A stretch of DNA of 61,376 bases from positions 1 to 61,376 of the forward strand of contig DVNC01000036.1 of NCBI GenBank assembly GCA_018714685.1, written 5' to 3'. Positions 17,358 to 26,800 of this stretch are shown one piece after another. A model generated the notes under the pieces. The model did no database searches. It worked only from the letters and a program-made list of their open reading frames with translations, and was not told the DNA's origin. The DNA is from Scatocola faecipullorum. Its GTDB lineage: Bacteria; Pseudomonadota; Alphaproteobacteria; RF32; CAG-239. A program made the translations under genes and the position numbers. The number at the start of each line of letters is the position of its first letter. Positions within the stretch are counted from its first letter, which is position 1.

Positions 17358-19779
17358 TTTTGACTTTTTTACGATTTTTGTTCAAGGCTTGTCCAGCATT
17401 GAGGTTGCGGTCGCCGTCATCGGCTTTGTTTCCGCGGCCGCTTTTGCCGGATTATGGGCCACCAAATTAGGCCGGATTATTCTGCCTCAGCCGCAGGAAT
17501 CCCGGGTGGCTGACTTTTTGCCCTTTAACAAGCTGATGGCCGACGGCATAACCATCCGCTGCTATAACGGCTCTTTTGCCCGCGTGTTCAAGGTTGAAGG
17601 GGTCGATTTGTCGTTTGTGACGGATGAAAAAAGCCTGTCCATGATGGAGGCGCGCAAATCATGGATTGATTCAATGTCCGACCTGCAGGTGGTCTGCCGG
17701 GTGATTACCCTGCGCGAAAGAATTTCCATGGAAGCCGACAGCGGCGATTTCGGCAACCAGCTGCTGGAGCAGATTTCCATGACCTGGCGCAACAATTTGG
17801 ACCGCGTTTACAGCAACGGCCACTATATCGTCCTTTCCGTGGCTGACCGCCCTGAGGCGCTGAAAGACCTCAACTACGCTTCTCAGGCACTGCTCGCCAC
17901 TTTGAACGATTACGGCGTTAAACCGATGTTTGAAACTGAAGACAGTGCCGCCGCCGACAGCCCGCTGGCAATTTTTTCCAAGATTTGCAGCCCGCTCTCC
18001 AAGCCGATGCCCAAAGTGCGCGGAGCCGAGGGATATCAGCTCAATGAACTGCTGACTGCCGACCATATCCATTTTACCGATGAAAAAGGGCTGATTAAAT
18101 TCTTCTCCGGCGACAAGGAAATGTTTGCCATTGTTATGGGCATTCGCAGTTCGGGTGATTATATGGACGAGGGAATGATTGCCTCGCTGCTCTCGATTGA
18201 CTGCGAACTGACCATGCTTCATAACGTTAAGCCTATTTTCAAACCGCACGCCCGCGCTTTGCTGATGCAGCAGCAGCGCATGGCCGCAGTGACCAGTTTT
18301 TCGCCGGATGTCATCAACCAATACAGTGAAGCCCTGTCTGCCATTGAAGACAGCGACGCCGACTATCAGGCGCTGACCGAATATGCCATGGACATTATTA
18401 TCAAAGGCGAAACCATGGAGGAAATCGAATTCGGCGAAAGCGAAGTGCAGCGTATCTGCCGTCTTTTCAGCGTTACTCCGGTTCGGGAGGGCTGGGTGGC
18501 TCAGGCGGCTTTCTTTAACCAGTTTCCGACTTATGACGCTTATCCGCGCACTTATCGTTATTTGTCGCGGGTTGTTGCCATGGCCATTTCTTTTGACAAA
18601 CCGTCTGAAGGCCTGCCGAAGAGTGACTGGGGTCCGGGAGCCATTTCCATTTTCCGCACCACTTCCGGTTCGGCTTACCGTTTCCAATTCCATGTTTCAA
18701 CCGAAGATTCCGCTGTGGCCCACTGTTGCATTATCGGACCGACCGGACAAGGTAAAACCACTTTGCTGACCTTCCTTGCCGGACAGGCGATGCGCCACCA
18801 TGACCTGAAAGTTTTCTTCTTTGACCGTCACCGCGGTGCGGAAATCTTTACCCGTGCGGTTCAAGGGGCTTATGTCGGTTTTGACGGCGATGAAAAAAAC
18901 GTCTCTCTTAACCCGTTTGACTGCCGCAACACGCCGAACAACCGCGCCTTTCTCCGCCGCTGGCTGAAGGCGATTACCATGGTTGACGATGCCCTGTCCG
19001 AAAAGGAAATCGGCCGCGCGGTGACCACGGCGTTTGACTATCTGAAACCCGAGGAACGGATTTTGAAAAACCTTTACAAAAGCTGTTTTTCGCCGACCGG
19101 CAATATGCGCCGCGAGCTCTTCCGCTGGATTAATCCTGACCAGTACGGCAACATTTTCAATGCCGAAAACGACAGCCTGGACTTGGCCAGCAAACGCTTT
19201 ATGGCTTTTGACTTTACCCATATTTTTGAAGACGAAACGCTGGCTCCGGCCGTCATCAGCTACATCATGCACCGTATTATGGCCGAAACCGGCGATACCG
19301 GCGTACCCTCGCTGATTATGATTGATGAAACCGCGCCGATGTTAAAACACCCGATGTTCCGCGATTACTTTATCATCGGTCTGCAGGAAGGACGTAAAAA
19401 ACGTCAGGCTTACCTCTGCGCCTTCCAACAGCCGAACATCATTGACAAACTCGGTGTCGGCGAGGTTATTCGCGGTCAGTGTCAAACCGTCATCTTTTTC
19501 CGTAATCCGCAGGCCATGCCGGAAGACTATGCCAACTGGAACCTGACCCAGCGTGAAATCGACTTTATTTTCGGCAAAAGCTACCGCGATTTTCCTTATG
19601 CGATTTTGCTTTCCCGCCCGGCAACCGGTGAATCTGTTATTCTGGACGTCGATTTAAGCGGTCTCGGGCCGTATCTGAAACTGTACAATTCCGGCCGTAA
19701 GAACGTTCTGCTGGTTGAAGAACTGATTAAGGAATACGGCGAAGCGAACTTTGTTACAAAATATTTAAATATTGGCTGA
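17347..19779 (+). CDS. virB4: VirB4 T4SS ATPase
   Basis: An 810-aa ATPase essential for T4SS assembly and substrate transfer, of usual VirB4 length. A hydrophobic N-terminal helix (~17-36) is followed by the VirB4 N-domain. Walker A GPTGQGKTT (~463-472), Walker B LIMIDETAP (~653-661) and a Gln-rich sensor region (CAFQQPNIID) follow. It starts at TTG 17347 with AAGGGGAATAAA just before it; this overlaps virB3, so the pair is translationally coupled. In the 79-bp gap after the gene, TTGGCT-18-TTATAA (19772-19801) may be a promoter for the next block. Confidence 0.93.
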   Translation: MRPDFDFFTIFVQGLSSIEVAVAVIGFVSAAAFAGLWATKLGRIILPQPQESRVADFLPFNKLMADGITIRCYNGSFARVFKVEGVDLSFVTDEKSLSMMEARKSWIDSMSDLQVVCRVITLRERISMEADSGDFGNQLLEQISMTWRNNLDRVYSNGHYIVLSVADRPEALKDLNYASQALLATLNDYGVKPMFETEDSAAADSPLAIFSKICSPLSKPMPKVRGAEGYQLNELLTADHIHFTDEKGLIKFFSGDKEMFAIVMGIRSSGDYMDEGMIASLLSIDCELTMLHNVKPIFKPHARALLMQQQRMAAVTSFSPDVINQYSEALSAIEDSDADYQALTEYAMDIIIKGETMEEIEFGESEVQRICRLFSVTPVREGWVAQAAFFNQFPTYDAYPRTYRYLSRVVAMAISFDKPSEGLPKSDWGPGAISIFRTTSGSAYRFQFHVSTEDSAVAHCCIIGPTGQGKTTLLTFLAGQAMRHHDLKVFFFDRHRGAEIFTRAVQGAYVGFDGDEKNVSLNPFDCRNTPNNRAFLRRWLKAITMVDDALSEKEIGRAVTTAFDYLKPEERILKNLYKSCFSPTGNMRRELFRWINPDQYGNIFNAENDSLDLASKRFMAFDFTHIFEDETLAPAVISYIMHRIMAETGDTGVPSLIMIDETAPMLKHPMFRDYFIIGLQEGRKKRQAYLCAFQQPNIIDKLGVGEVIRGQCQTVIFFRNPQAMPEDYANWNLTQREIDFIFGKSYRDFPYAILLSRPATGESVILDVDLSGLGPYLKLYNSGRKNVLLVEELIKEYGEANFVTKYLNIG

Positions 19780-19858
19780 TATGCATATTAGGCGTTTATA
19801 AATGGCGCAAATTTTGGTATTATTAAAATATACGGTTACTTGGCGTATGGAGGTTGCA

Positions 19859-21802
19859 ATGAGTATTTTAAAACATCAAAAACTGATAACCCTGTTCGGG
19901 TTGTCATTGCTCATGTCTCTGTCCTCTCCGGCACAGGCGCAATGGCCTACGCTGGATTTGACTGCAATTAAAGAGGGAATTTCCTCCAAAATCGAACTGG
20001 TCAAACAGTCCAAAATCGTAACCGAAGCCACCAAACTGGGTGGCAAAATGAACAGTGCCATCGGCGATGCCAAATCCTCCGTAACCAAATTTGCCGGTGA
20101 CAACCTCGAAAAAGCCAAGAAAAAAGCCGAAAAACTCCAGAAAGAAAAAGAACGCCTGGAAGAAAAGAAGAAAAAATTAGAAGAGAAAAAAGAAAAACTC
20201 GAAAAACAGAAAAAGAAAATTGAAAAAGCCAAAAAGGCCATGGAAGAAGCCAAAAAACTGAAAGAAGACGCCGAAAAGAAAATTCAGGAAGGCAAAGACA
20301 TGGTCAACGACGTCAAATCTCAGGTTGACGAGGCCAAACAAATGGCTGCCGACGCTCAGGCTGCGGTAAACGATGCCAAAGCAACCGCACAGGGAGCAAT
20401 TGCCGATGCCAAGTCAACGGTCGGTGAAGTAAAATCAACCGTCAACGACGCCAAATCGACAGTCGGCGATGCCGTCGGAACCGTTCGTGAAGAAAAGAAC
20501 GAACTCCAGTCGGCCATTGGCGGACAATCCGGCAGTGCCGCCGCCGACAGCAGTTTTGTCGATGACTATGTTGCACAATATGAAGCCGGAATCAATTCTG
20601 ACGCAAAGATTTATGAACAGATGCCGGCTGCAGATTCTGAAGTCGTGTCTGAAACGCTTCCTGCCGCCGGCGATGTTGCCGCTGAACCGGCAGATGAAGC
20701 CGAAACAGCTCTTGCGCCTGCTGCCGGAGACATGTCGGCTGTGGTTGCCCCGGAAGATATGTCGGCGCAGCAGCCTGTTGCCGCGGTTGCCGGCGCAGCT
20801 CAGACGGTCACCGGCGGAAAACAACTCAATCGCCGTCCGTTCGGCCGCAAAGATATGACAGCCGGAACTGCCGCTGTCCAATCGTCGGCCGTTTCAACCG
20901 TAACCGGTACCCTTCAGACAGCTCCGGCTGCGGTTTCCTCAGCAGCAACCGGTCAAGCCGCAACTCCAGCAACATCGGCAGCAACGCCGTCAGCCGCTGT
21001 TGAAACCGCTCCTGCCGCGGTTAAAACCCAGGCCGTCGGCCGCAGCATTCGCACCCGCGCTTCAGCAGCCCCGTCCGCAGTTTCCGCAGCAGCAACCGGT
21101 CAGGCTGCAACTTCGGCAACATCGGCAGCAACGCCGTCAGCCGCCGTTGAAGCCGCTCCTGCCGCGGTTAAAACCCAACCGGCCAGACGCAGTTTCCGCC
21201 AGCGCGCAACGATAAAAAAAGACAATCAGGCTTCGCTCTTTGAGCTGAAACAATCCGTCAATCTGGCTGCCGGCAGCTATTCCGAAACCCTGATGTTCGG
21301 TGCGGAAGACAGCGGGGAAAGCATTCCCGACGGTGTAATTCATAACGGCGAATATGAAGAGACGATTATTCCAGACACGATTGTTGACTATTGCAACATC
21401 GGGGTTAATCAGCTGCAGGATACTTCGGTTATGCAGAACTGCCTGAAACAGTTGATTACCCACCAGTCTGACAGTGACAATCAGGTTGCGGAGGAAGGCA
21501 AAGCGCTATTCACCAAAGCTACGGCGGAAATTGCCATAGCAACGGTAGCCGAAAGCATGCAGCAAAAGGTTATTGCCGCCAAATATCAGGAACAGGTACA
21601 GGACAAACGGGAAGAAACATTGGCCAGCGCTTCAACGTCGCGTGATGACTCCGGCGGCTTGGCCATGACCAACAGCGGCGAGCAAACGCTGCTTAACGCC
21701 TTAAGCGCAATGGCTGCGGCTCAGTTAAGCATTGACGCGTTCAATCAGGTCGGCGGTTTCACCAAGGAAGACCTCGGTGAAACAGAGGGAGAAGATGAAT
21801 GA
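19859..21802 (+). CDS. Sec-exported coiled-coil protein in VirB5 position (1)
   Basis: A 647-aa protein of no named family. The signal peptide ends AQAQ-WP. A dense Lys/Glu coiled coil (~80-160) follows, then 11-residue amphipathic repeats of the VNDAKSTVGD type (~165-215, LEA-like), an Ala/Pro/Thr-rich linker with a 147-bp tandem duplication, and a C-terminal helical domain with two cysteines (VDYCN, MQNCL). A motif SETLMFGA (~474) recurs in the gene at 23894. Start 19859 is fixed by GGAGG 6 bp upstream and the signal peptide. Its place between virB4 and virB8, its export and its helical character suggest an enlarged VirB5/minor-pilin-like protein; that is inference. Confidence 0.65.
   Translation: MSILKHQKLITLFGLSLLMSLSSPAQAQWPTLDLTAIKEGISSKIELVKQSKIVTEATKLGGKMNSAIGDAKSSVTKFAGDNLEKAKKKAEKLQKEKERLEEKKKKLEEKKEKLEKQKKKIEKAKKAMEEAKKLKEDAEKKIQEGKDMVNDVKSQVDEAKQMAADAQAAVNDAKATAQGAIADAKSTVGEVKSTVNDAKSTVGDAVGTVREEKNELQSAIGGQSGSAAADSSFVDDYVAQYEAGINSDAKIYEQMPAADSEVVSETLPAAGDVAAEPADEAETALAPAAGDMSAVVAPEDMSAQQPVAAVAGAAQTVTGGKQLNRRPFGRKDMTAGTAAVQSSAVSTVTGTLQTAPAAVSSAATGQAATPATSAATPSAAVETAPAAVKTQAVGRSIRTRASAAPSAVSAAATGQAATSATSAATPSAAVEAAPAAVKTQPARRSFRQRATIKKDNQASLFELKQSVNLAAGSYSETLMFGAEDSGESIPDGVIHNGEYEETIIPDTIVDYCNIGVNQLQDTSVMQNCLKQLITHQSDSDNQVAEEGKALFTKATAEIAIATVAESMQQKVIAAKYQEQVQDKREETLASASTSRDDSGGLAMTNSGEQTLLNALSAMAAAQLSIDAFNQVGGFTKEDLGETEGEDE
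20941..21178 (+). repeat. 147-bp tandem duplication inside a coiled-coil gene
   Basis: The segment starting AGCAGCAACCGGTCAAGCC (20941-21031) recurs at 21088-21178 with few changes. The offset is 147 bp (49 codons), so the frame is kept. Each copy ends in a basic patch (GRSIRTRA, RRSFRQRA). Confidence 0.8.
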
Positions 21803-22560
21803 TAAAGCGCTTCGTCACATATTGGGCTTTGCCGCTGGCGATGTTGGGCTTTTCCTCCGTCGCCCGGGCGGACATTGAGGCTCCGCAGACAGTAATAGGT
21901 ACGGTTAAAACCGGTATTAAGGAGGCCGAAAGCATTCAGCACGACCTGAATGAAATTCAGGCGGATCTGCGTTCTGCGGCTGAAGGCGTTGCCGGGCCGA
22001 TAAAAGATGCCGCTAAAACGGTAAATGACGTTAAAAACGAAGCTCAAAGCAATATTCAGGCCGTTAAGGACAAAGCAGATGCCGCCAAAAATATTGCCAG
22101 CGACCCCGAAGGCGCTTTAAATACGATGGGCGGCAAGCTGCCCGGTTTTATGACCACGGTTGATACCAATGATTCCGGAGAACTTCGGGATGCGGTCAAA
22201 ACCAACTATTTTACCCAGCGGCCGAAGAGTTCGGTTTCTGCCGACGGACAGGCCGAAGCGGTCAATTCCGTTGAAGTGACCAAGGAACAGGATGAAAAAA
22301 TGGCGGCCGTTCAGCGTGAAAACTTTGCCAACCTTTATGCGCAGGCTTTTACAATCCGCACCAATCTTGCCAAAGAAAAGTCGGAAGACAAAGAGCATAA
22401 GGACAGTCGGGAAATTCTCCAAAACACTAAGGAAATCGCGCTCAGAATGGAAGAACGTTGGCGCCGGATCATGATTATTAACGCTGCCCTGTTTGAGTTC
22501 AAAACCACGCAAAGCAGCCGCCAGTTCTCTTTTGTGCCGGAGGAGGATGAAGATGAATAA
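21799..22560 (+). CDS. Sec-exported helical protein in VirB5 position (2)
   Basis: A 253-aa protein with a signal peptide ending ARA-DI. Amphipathic repeats like the previous protein follow (IKDAAKTVNDVKNEAQSNIQ, ~70-110), then a C-terminal helical bundle (~165-245) containing MEERWRRIMIINAALFEF. This resembles the C-terminal helices of VirB5/TrbJ proteins, so VirB5-like is the best guess. ATG overlaps the upstream stop (ATGA) and its 3' end overlaps the next gene, so the block is one operon. Confidence 0.65.
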   Translation: MIKRFVTYWALPLAMLGFSSVARADIEAPQTVIGTVKTGIKEAESIQHDLNEIQADLRSAAEGVAGPIKDAAKTVNDVKNEAQSNIQAVKDKADAAKNIASDPEGALNTMGGKLPGFMTTVDTNDSGELRDAVKTNYFTQRPKSSVSADGQAEAVNSVEVTKEQDEKMAAVQRENFANLYAQAFTIRTNLAKEKSEDKEHKDSREILQNTKEIALRMEERWRRIMIINAALFEFKTTQSSRQFSFVPEEDEDE

Positions 22561-23884
22561 GCTCGGACACATACTGCCTTTGGCTTTGTTTTTTGCCGTT
22601 GCGGGAGGGGAGGCTTCTGCCACCATTAAATTTGACGTCAGCCACACCGCCAATAAAGCGCAGGAAACCGTCAGTGAATGGGCCAAGCAGGCACAAACGG
22701 CATTTGAAGAATCTACCACCATTCAGACCATGATCGCCTATGGCAAAGGCGTGGCCGAAATGGCCAAATGGGTTAAAGAACAAAAGGCGCTGGTTGACCA
22801 GACCATCAGCGACACTGTCGGAGCCGTCAATTCCGTTAAAGATACGGCAACTTCAACCGTCTCTGACATTCAGGGCGAAGTAACCGGAACCGTCGGCGAT
22901 GTAACGGGAGCCGCTGGCGAAAGCGTTGCCGGTGTGGCCGGAGGTGCTGCCGGGGCGGTCTCTGCGGCGGCATCCAAAACCCAGTCGGCGCAAGAGCTTT
23001 TGCAGCTGAAAAATGAGCGTTCGTCGCTTGAATCCGAATATGAAGCCGCCGCCGCGGCCCGCAAAACCGAATTTGAGGGGCAGATAAAATCTTATCAGGA
23101 CAACAATGCGGCCTATCAGCAGATGATTGCCGAGGATCCTTCCCGTAAAGAAGAACTGGAAACCAAAATTATCTCTAATAATGAGACTATTCGCTTTCTG
23201 CAGGAACAGTTTGATAAACGCGAAGCGGAAGAAAAGGCCAAAAGCGATGCTTTGATTGCCGAAGTTGACGCCAAAATCCAAAATCTCCGCGATGTTGCCG
23301 CGGCTGACAGCATGGGGCTGGCAACCGAAGCGGCCGGAGCTTTCAAATCTTTGTTCGGCAACAAGCAGTCTGCCGCCGAACTGAATAAAACGATTGCCAA
23401 TAACTTTATTCCCGAAAACGAGGACATTACTTCCGCCAGTATCAAAAAGGTAAGAAAATACCGTAACAAAACCGCGGCAAACGATGTGCTGACCGCCTAT
23501 GCAACGGCGTTGCAGGTCAGAATTAACCGTTATGAAAAAAATGAAGATGCGCAGGAGACGGCAGACAGCGCAACCATGATGGACGGCGCCACGGCCGCAA
23601 TTGCCATGGACACCCAGCTTAAAGTCAAAAATATGGAAACTTTGCTGGTCTATACCCAGATGCTGATTGCAGATATGAAAATGCGCAGCGCGATGGATTT
23701 GGCTAAACTGACGGTTTATAAACTGCGAGACCCGAGCAAAGACGTTACCCAGTTTAATCTGGACGATTATAAATATAAAAAGCCGAGCAAAATAAATAAA
23801 GAAAACATTCTGAATTTGGCCAAAGAAGCCGGTTCAGCCGCTAAGGATCTTAACAGCAGCGGTGTGACGGGGCTGTTAAAGTAG
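22553..23884 (+). CDS. Sec-exported helical protein in VirB5 position (3)
   Basis: A 443-aa protein. The signal peptide ends EASA-TI, followed by LEA-like 11-mer stretches (GAVNSVKDTATSTVSDIQGE, ~80-130), a Glu/Lys coiled coil (~145-240) and a C-terminal helical domain (~285-400) with METLLVYTQMLIADMKMRSA, again VirB5/TrbJ-like. Start 22553 is preferred because AGGAGG (22541-22546) lies 6 bp before it; the ATG at 22547 abuts the SD. It overlaps the upstream stop by 8 bases. Confidence 0.65.
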   Translation: MNKLGHILPLALFFAVAGGEASATIKFDVSHTANKAQETVSEWAKQAQTAFEESTTIQTMIAYGKGVAEMAKWVKEQKALVDQTISDTVGAVNSVKDTATSTVSDIQGEVTGTVGDVTGAAGESVAGVAGGAAGAVSAAASKTQSAQELLQLKNERSSLESEYEAAAAARKTEFEGQIKSYQDNNAAYQQMIAEDPSRKEELETKIISNNETIRFLQEQFDKREAEEKAKSDALIAEVDAKIQNLRDVAAADSMGLATEAAGAFKSLFGNKQSAAELNKTIANNFIPENEDITSASIKKVRKYRNKTAANDVLTAYATALQVRINRYEKNEDAQETADSATMMDGATAAIAMDTQLKVKNMETLLVYTQMLIADMKMRSAMDLAKLTVYKLRDPSKDVTQFNLDDYKYKKPSKINKENILNLAKEAGSAAKDLNSSGVTGLLK

Positions 23885-23893
23885 GAGGAAACA

Positions 23894-26800
23894 ATGATTA
23901 AATTGACTAAAATTGCGGCGCTTTCTTCCTCTCTGGTTATATTTTCCGGCTTGACGGCTCATGCATTCCTGCTCCCGCCGGGACCGGTAACGCCGACGGT
24001 CGATGCTCCGACGGACGTTACTTTCAGTCTTGAAAATGTCGGAGCGACGGCTCAGATGTATGCCGCTCAGGCTCAGACTTATGCCAATAATATGACCAAA
24101 GCCGCCAAGTCGGCCAAAAAGAAATATATGGACAAGTTTACCGGCTTTATGGGCGGACTGTTCAAGAAAAAGGAAAAGCAGGCTATTCCCGGCTCCAAGA
24201 CGATTCAGGAATCCAAAATCGCCGATATTTATGATGCTGAATCGGTGAAAAAGGCTTTATATACGCTGTTCCTGGCTTATCCTGTCGATTGCGAAAAAGA
24301 TGCCGACAGCTTTGCCGCCTGTGTGGCTTATAAGGAAAAAGCCGAAGAATTTTATCAGGATACGGTTATTGAAATTTATACTTCGGTGCGCCTGCTTGAG
24401 CAGGAAATGCCTAATTTGGCGGTTCAGGTTGAATCGCTGAGCGCTACGTTCAGCGGTGGCGGCGGTGACGGTGCCGAAAGCGGCGATGACGAGAACGGTG
24501 CCCGCAAAAACGCCTTTAATGCTTACGAAACCATGGACAGCATTCTTAAAATTACGCAGGAAGTAACGGCGATGAAAGCCCAGTACGAAGCGGCGCTGAT
24601 GCTTCGTGAACAGGTAAAACCTGCGCCCTATGTCTCCAAAAAGGAGCGTAAAGCTAAAGAAAAAGCAGCCAAAGAGGCCGCTAAAACCTCGTCTTTGTGG
24701 CGTGATGAACCGATAAAAACGGCTTCTCTCGGCGTAGTCTCAACCAGTGAAACGCTGGCTTTCGGCCAATTGGGAATGATAACGCAGGCTGATTTCAAAT
24801 TAAAAACCGAAAATGAAGCGGCGGCAGCCGATGTTGAAGAGGAGGATGATGACGAAGAATATGTTTATGATCCTTCCTTATACGGCACTGTCAGTTTTGA
24901 AGATGCTTCCGAACCACTGATTGCCTCGCCTTTTGCCGGGAATGAGGAAAAAGTTCTTGAACTTGATAAAATTGCCCCGCTTTACGAAAAAGCGCAGGAT
25001 GCACTGGACGTTCATAATCTGCTTCAGGCACTCGACAGCTATCGCGGAATATTTGAAAACTATGAGCAATATAAACAGCTGCATCAGAAGGCTCTGGATG
25101 CCGTTGCCGCTGCTGACCAATGTTCAATTCAATACCTGAAACGCTATTATCCCGACCCTGAACAGGTTTGGAAAGGCAGCATTGCCGATGCGGCGATAAA
25201 TGACTATGATGCCCGCCGGGGAATTTCCGGCTGGGCCGTTAAGGCTTTTGAAGTTGCCAAGTCGGAGGAATCGCTGCCGATTGACACCGACGAGCTGGGA
25301 ACAATTGATATTAACTCCGATATTGATATTGACGACGTCAACAGCATGGAAACCATTAAAGCCGATCTGGAAAAGCAGGATATGGCCAGTTTGGCAAATC
25401 CGGAACAGACGGCTGCCGCTGAAAGGGCCACCCGTGAATCGCAGATGATTTCCTTTAACATCGGTGCCGAAGCGGCGCAGCTTTTGGCGCAGGATCAATA
25501 TGAAGCATCGCCGCAATGGGGAATGCCGAACACGAAGTTTCCCGTCTGGAATGACCAGATTAATTTCTATACTCAGTATCTTGACGGCAAGTATGAGAAT
25601 GTCAAAGATTATCTGCATCAGCTTGACGTCAGCAGCGTTATCGTCGATATTGCCTATCCTTTAAACGATTTGCTTGTTGACGATGAGGAAGAGCGTGCCA
25701 ATAACCGCGCCGGACTTGATAAACTGGCCGGAATGTTAAAGAGTGAAGAACAAAGTTCGGATCCGGCTTCGGTGATGAAAGATCTGGAAAGCAGCCGCGA
25801 TAAATTGCTGCAACAGGCGCAGCAAAGCAAAGCCGCTAAGATGCAGCCGCTGGAAAGCCGCCGGAAAACGCTGGAAACGCAAATGGAACGGGCCTCGACG
25901 TTGCTGTCCGACTACAGTGAACAGCTGAACAGTGCCCGACAGAATAAACTGACTGCCGATACCGGTGTCGAAGTCAAGGAAAGTTTGATTGTCGATTTGG
26001 AAGAACGCCGCGGCGATGATGAAGACAATATGCTGCGCAAAACCGATATTGACTATAATGAAGAAACTTACGAGGTTTCGCCGGAAAAAACGGAAAAGGT
26101 CTATTCCGTTAAAAGAAATGCGACAACGGAGAAAAAAGCCCTGTTTGATACCGATAAAGCCGTTGCCGACTATCAAGACGAAATAAAACAACTGAAATAT
26201 CGGGCGGAACAGCAAAGCGCCGCCGAAGCGGAAGCCGCTTCCCGCCAGAAGCTGATGCCGGTTGAAACCAACAGCAATAACGACGGCTCAGTCAGCCTCT
26301 ATCCTGAAAACGGCGCCGCCGCACTGCCGACGGTAGGCACCGGCAGCGGACAGAAAAAAACGCTTTTCCGTCGTCCGTTCAGTGATAATTCGGCTTACCA
26401 GCCCGTCAAATACAGTTTATCGCAGACGCTGTATTTTGGTGCCCAGTATCCTAATTCGGGGCGCCGTCAGGCCTTCACCGTTAACGCAAACGCTTCTGAG
26501 CCGATAGATTTTCAGGCTGAAAAAGCCAAGCTTGACCGCAAATTGGATGAACAAACCTCGCAAATGACCGAAACAACGACCTATGAAGAAGAAACCGTTG
26601 TTGAAGAAAAGACAACCGAAGCTGAAACCGGAACCTATACCACGGGAGAAATATCGGAAACCATGGAGGTTAATGCGGAAGATACCGAAGATATGGCTCT
26701 GGCAAAGGTACAGCGTGCTGAAAATGAAGAAAAAGCCGCCGCCAGCGAAAAAACCGCAGCTTCGCTTAAAACCCAGGTTGAGCAGAAGCAAAAAGAAATT

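Noticed and set aside
17671..18693. Antisense ORF (340 codons) within virB4
   Set aside because: VirB4 is certain on the plus strand, and no independent signal supports the antisense frame.
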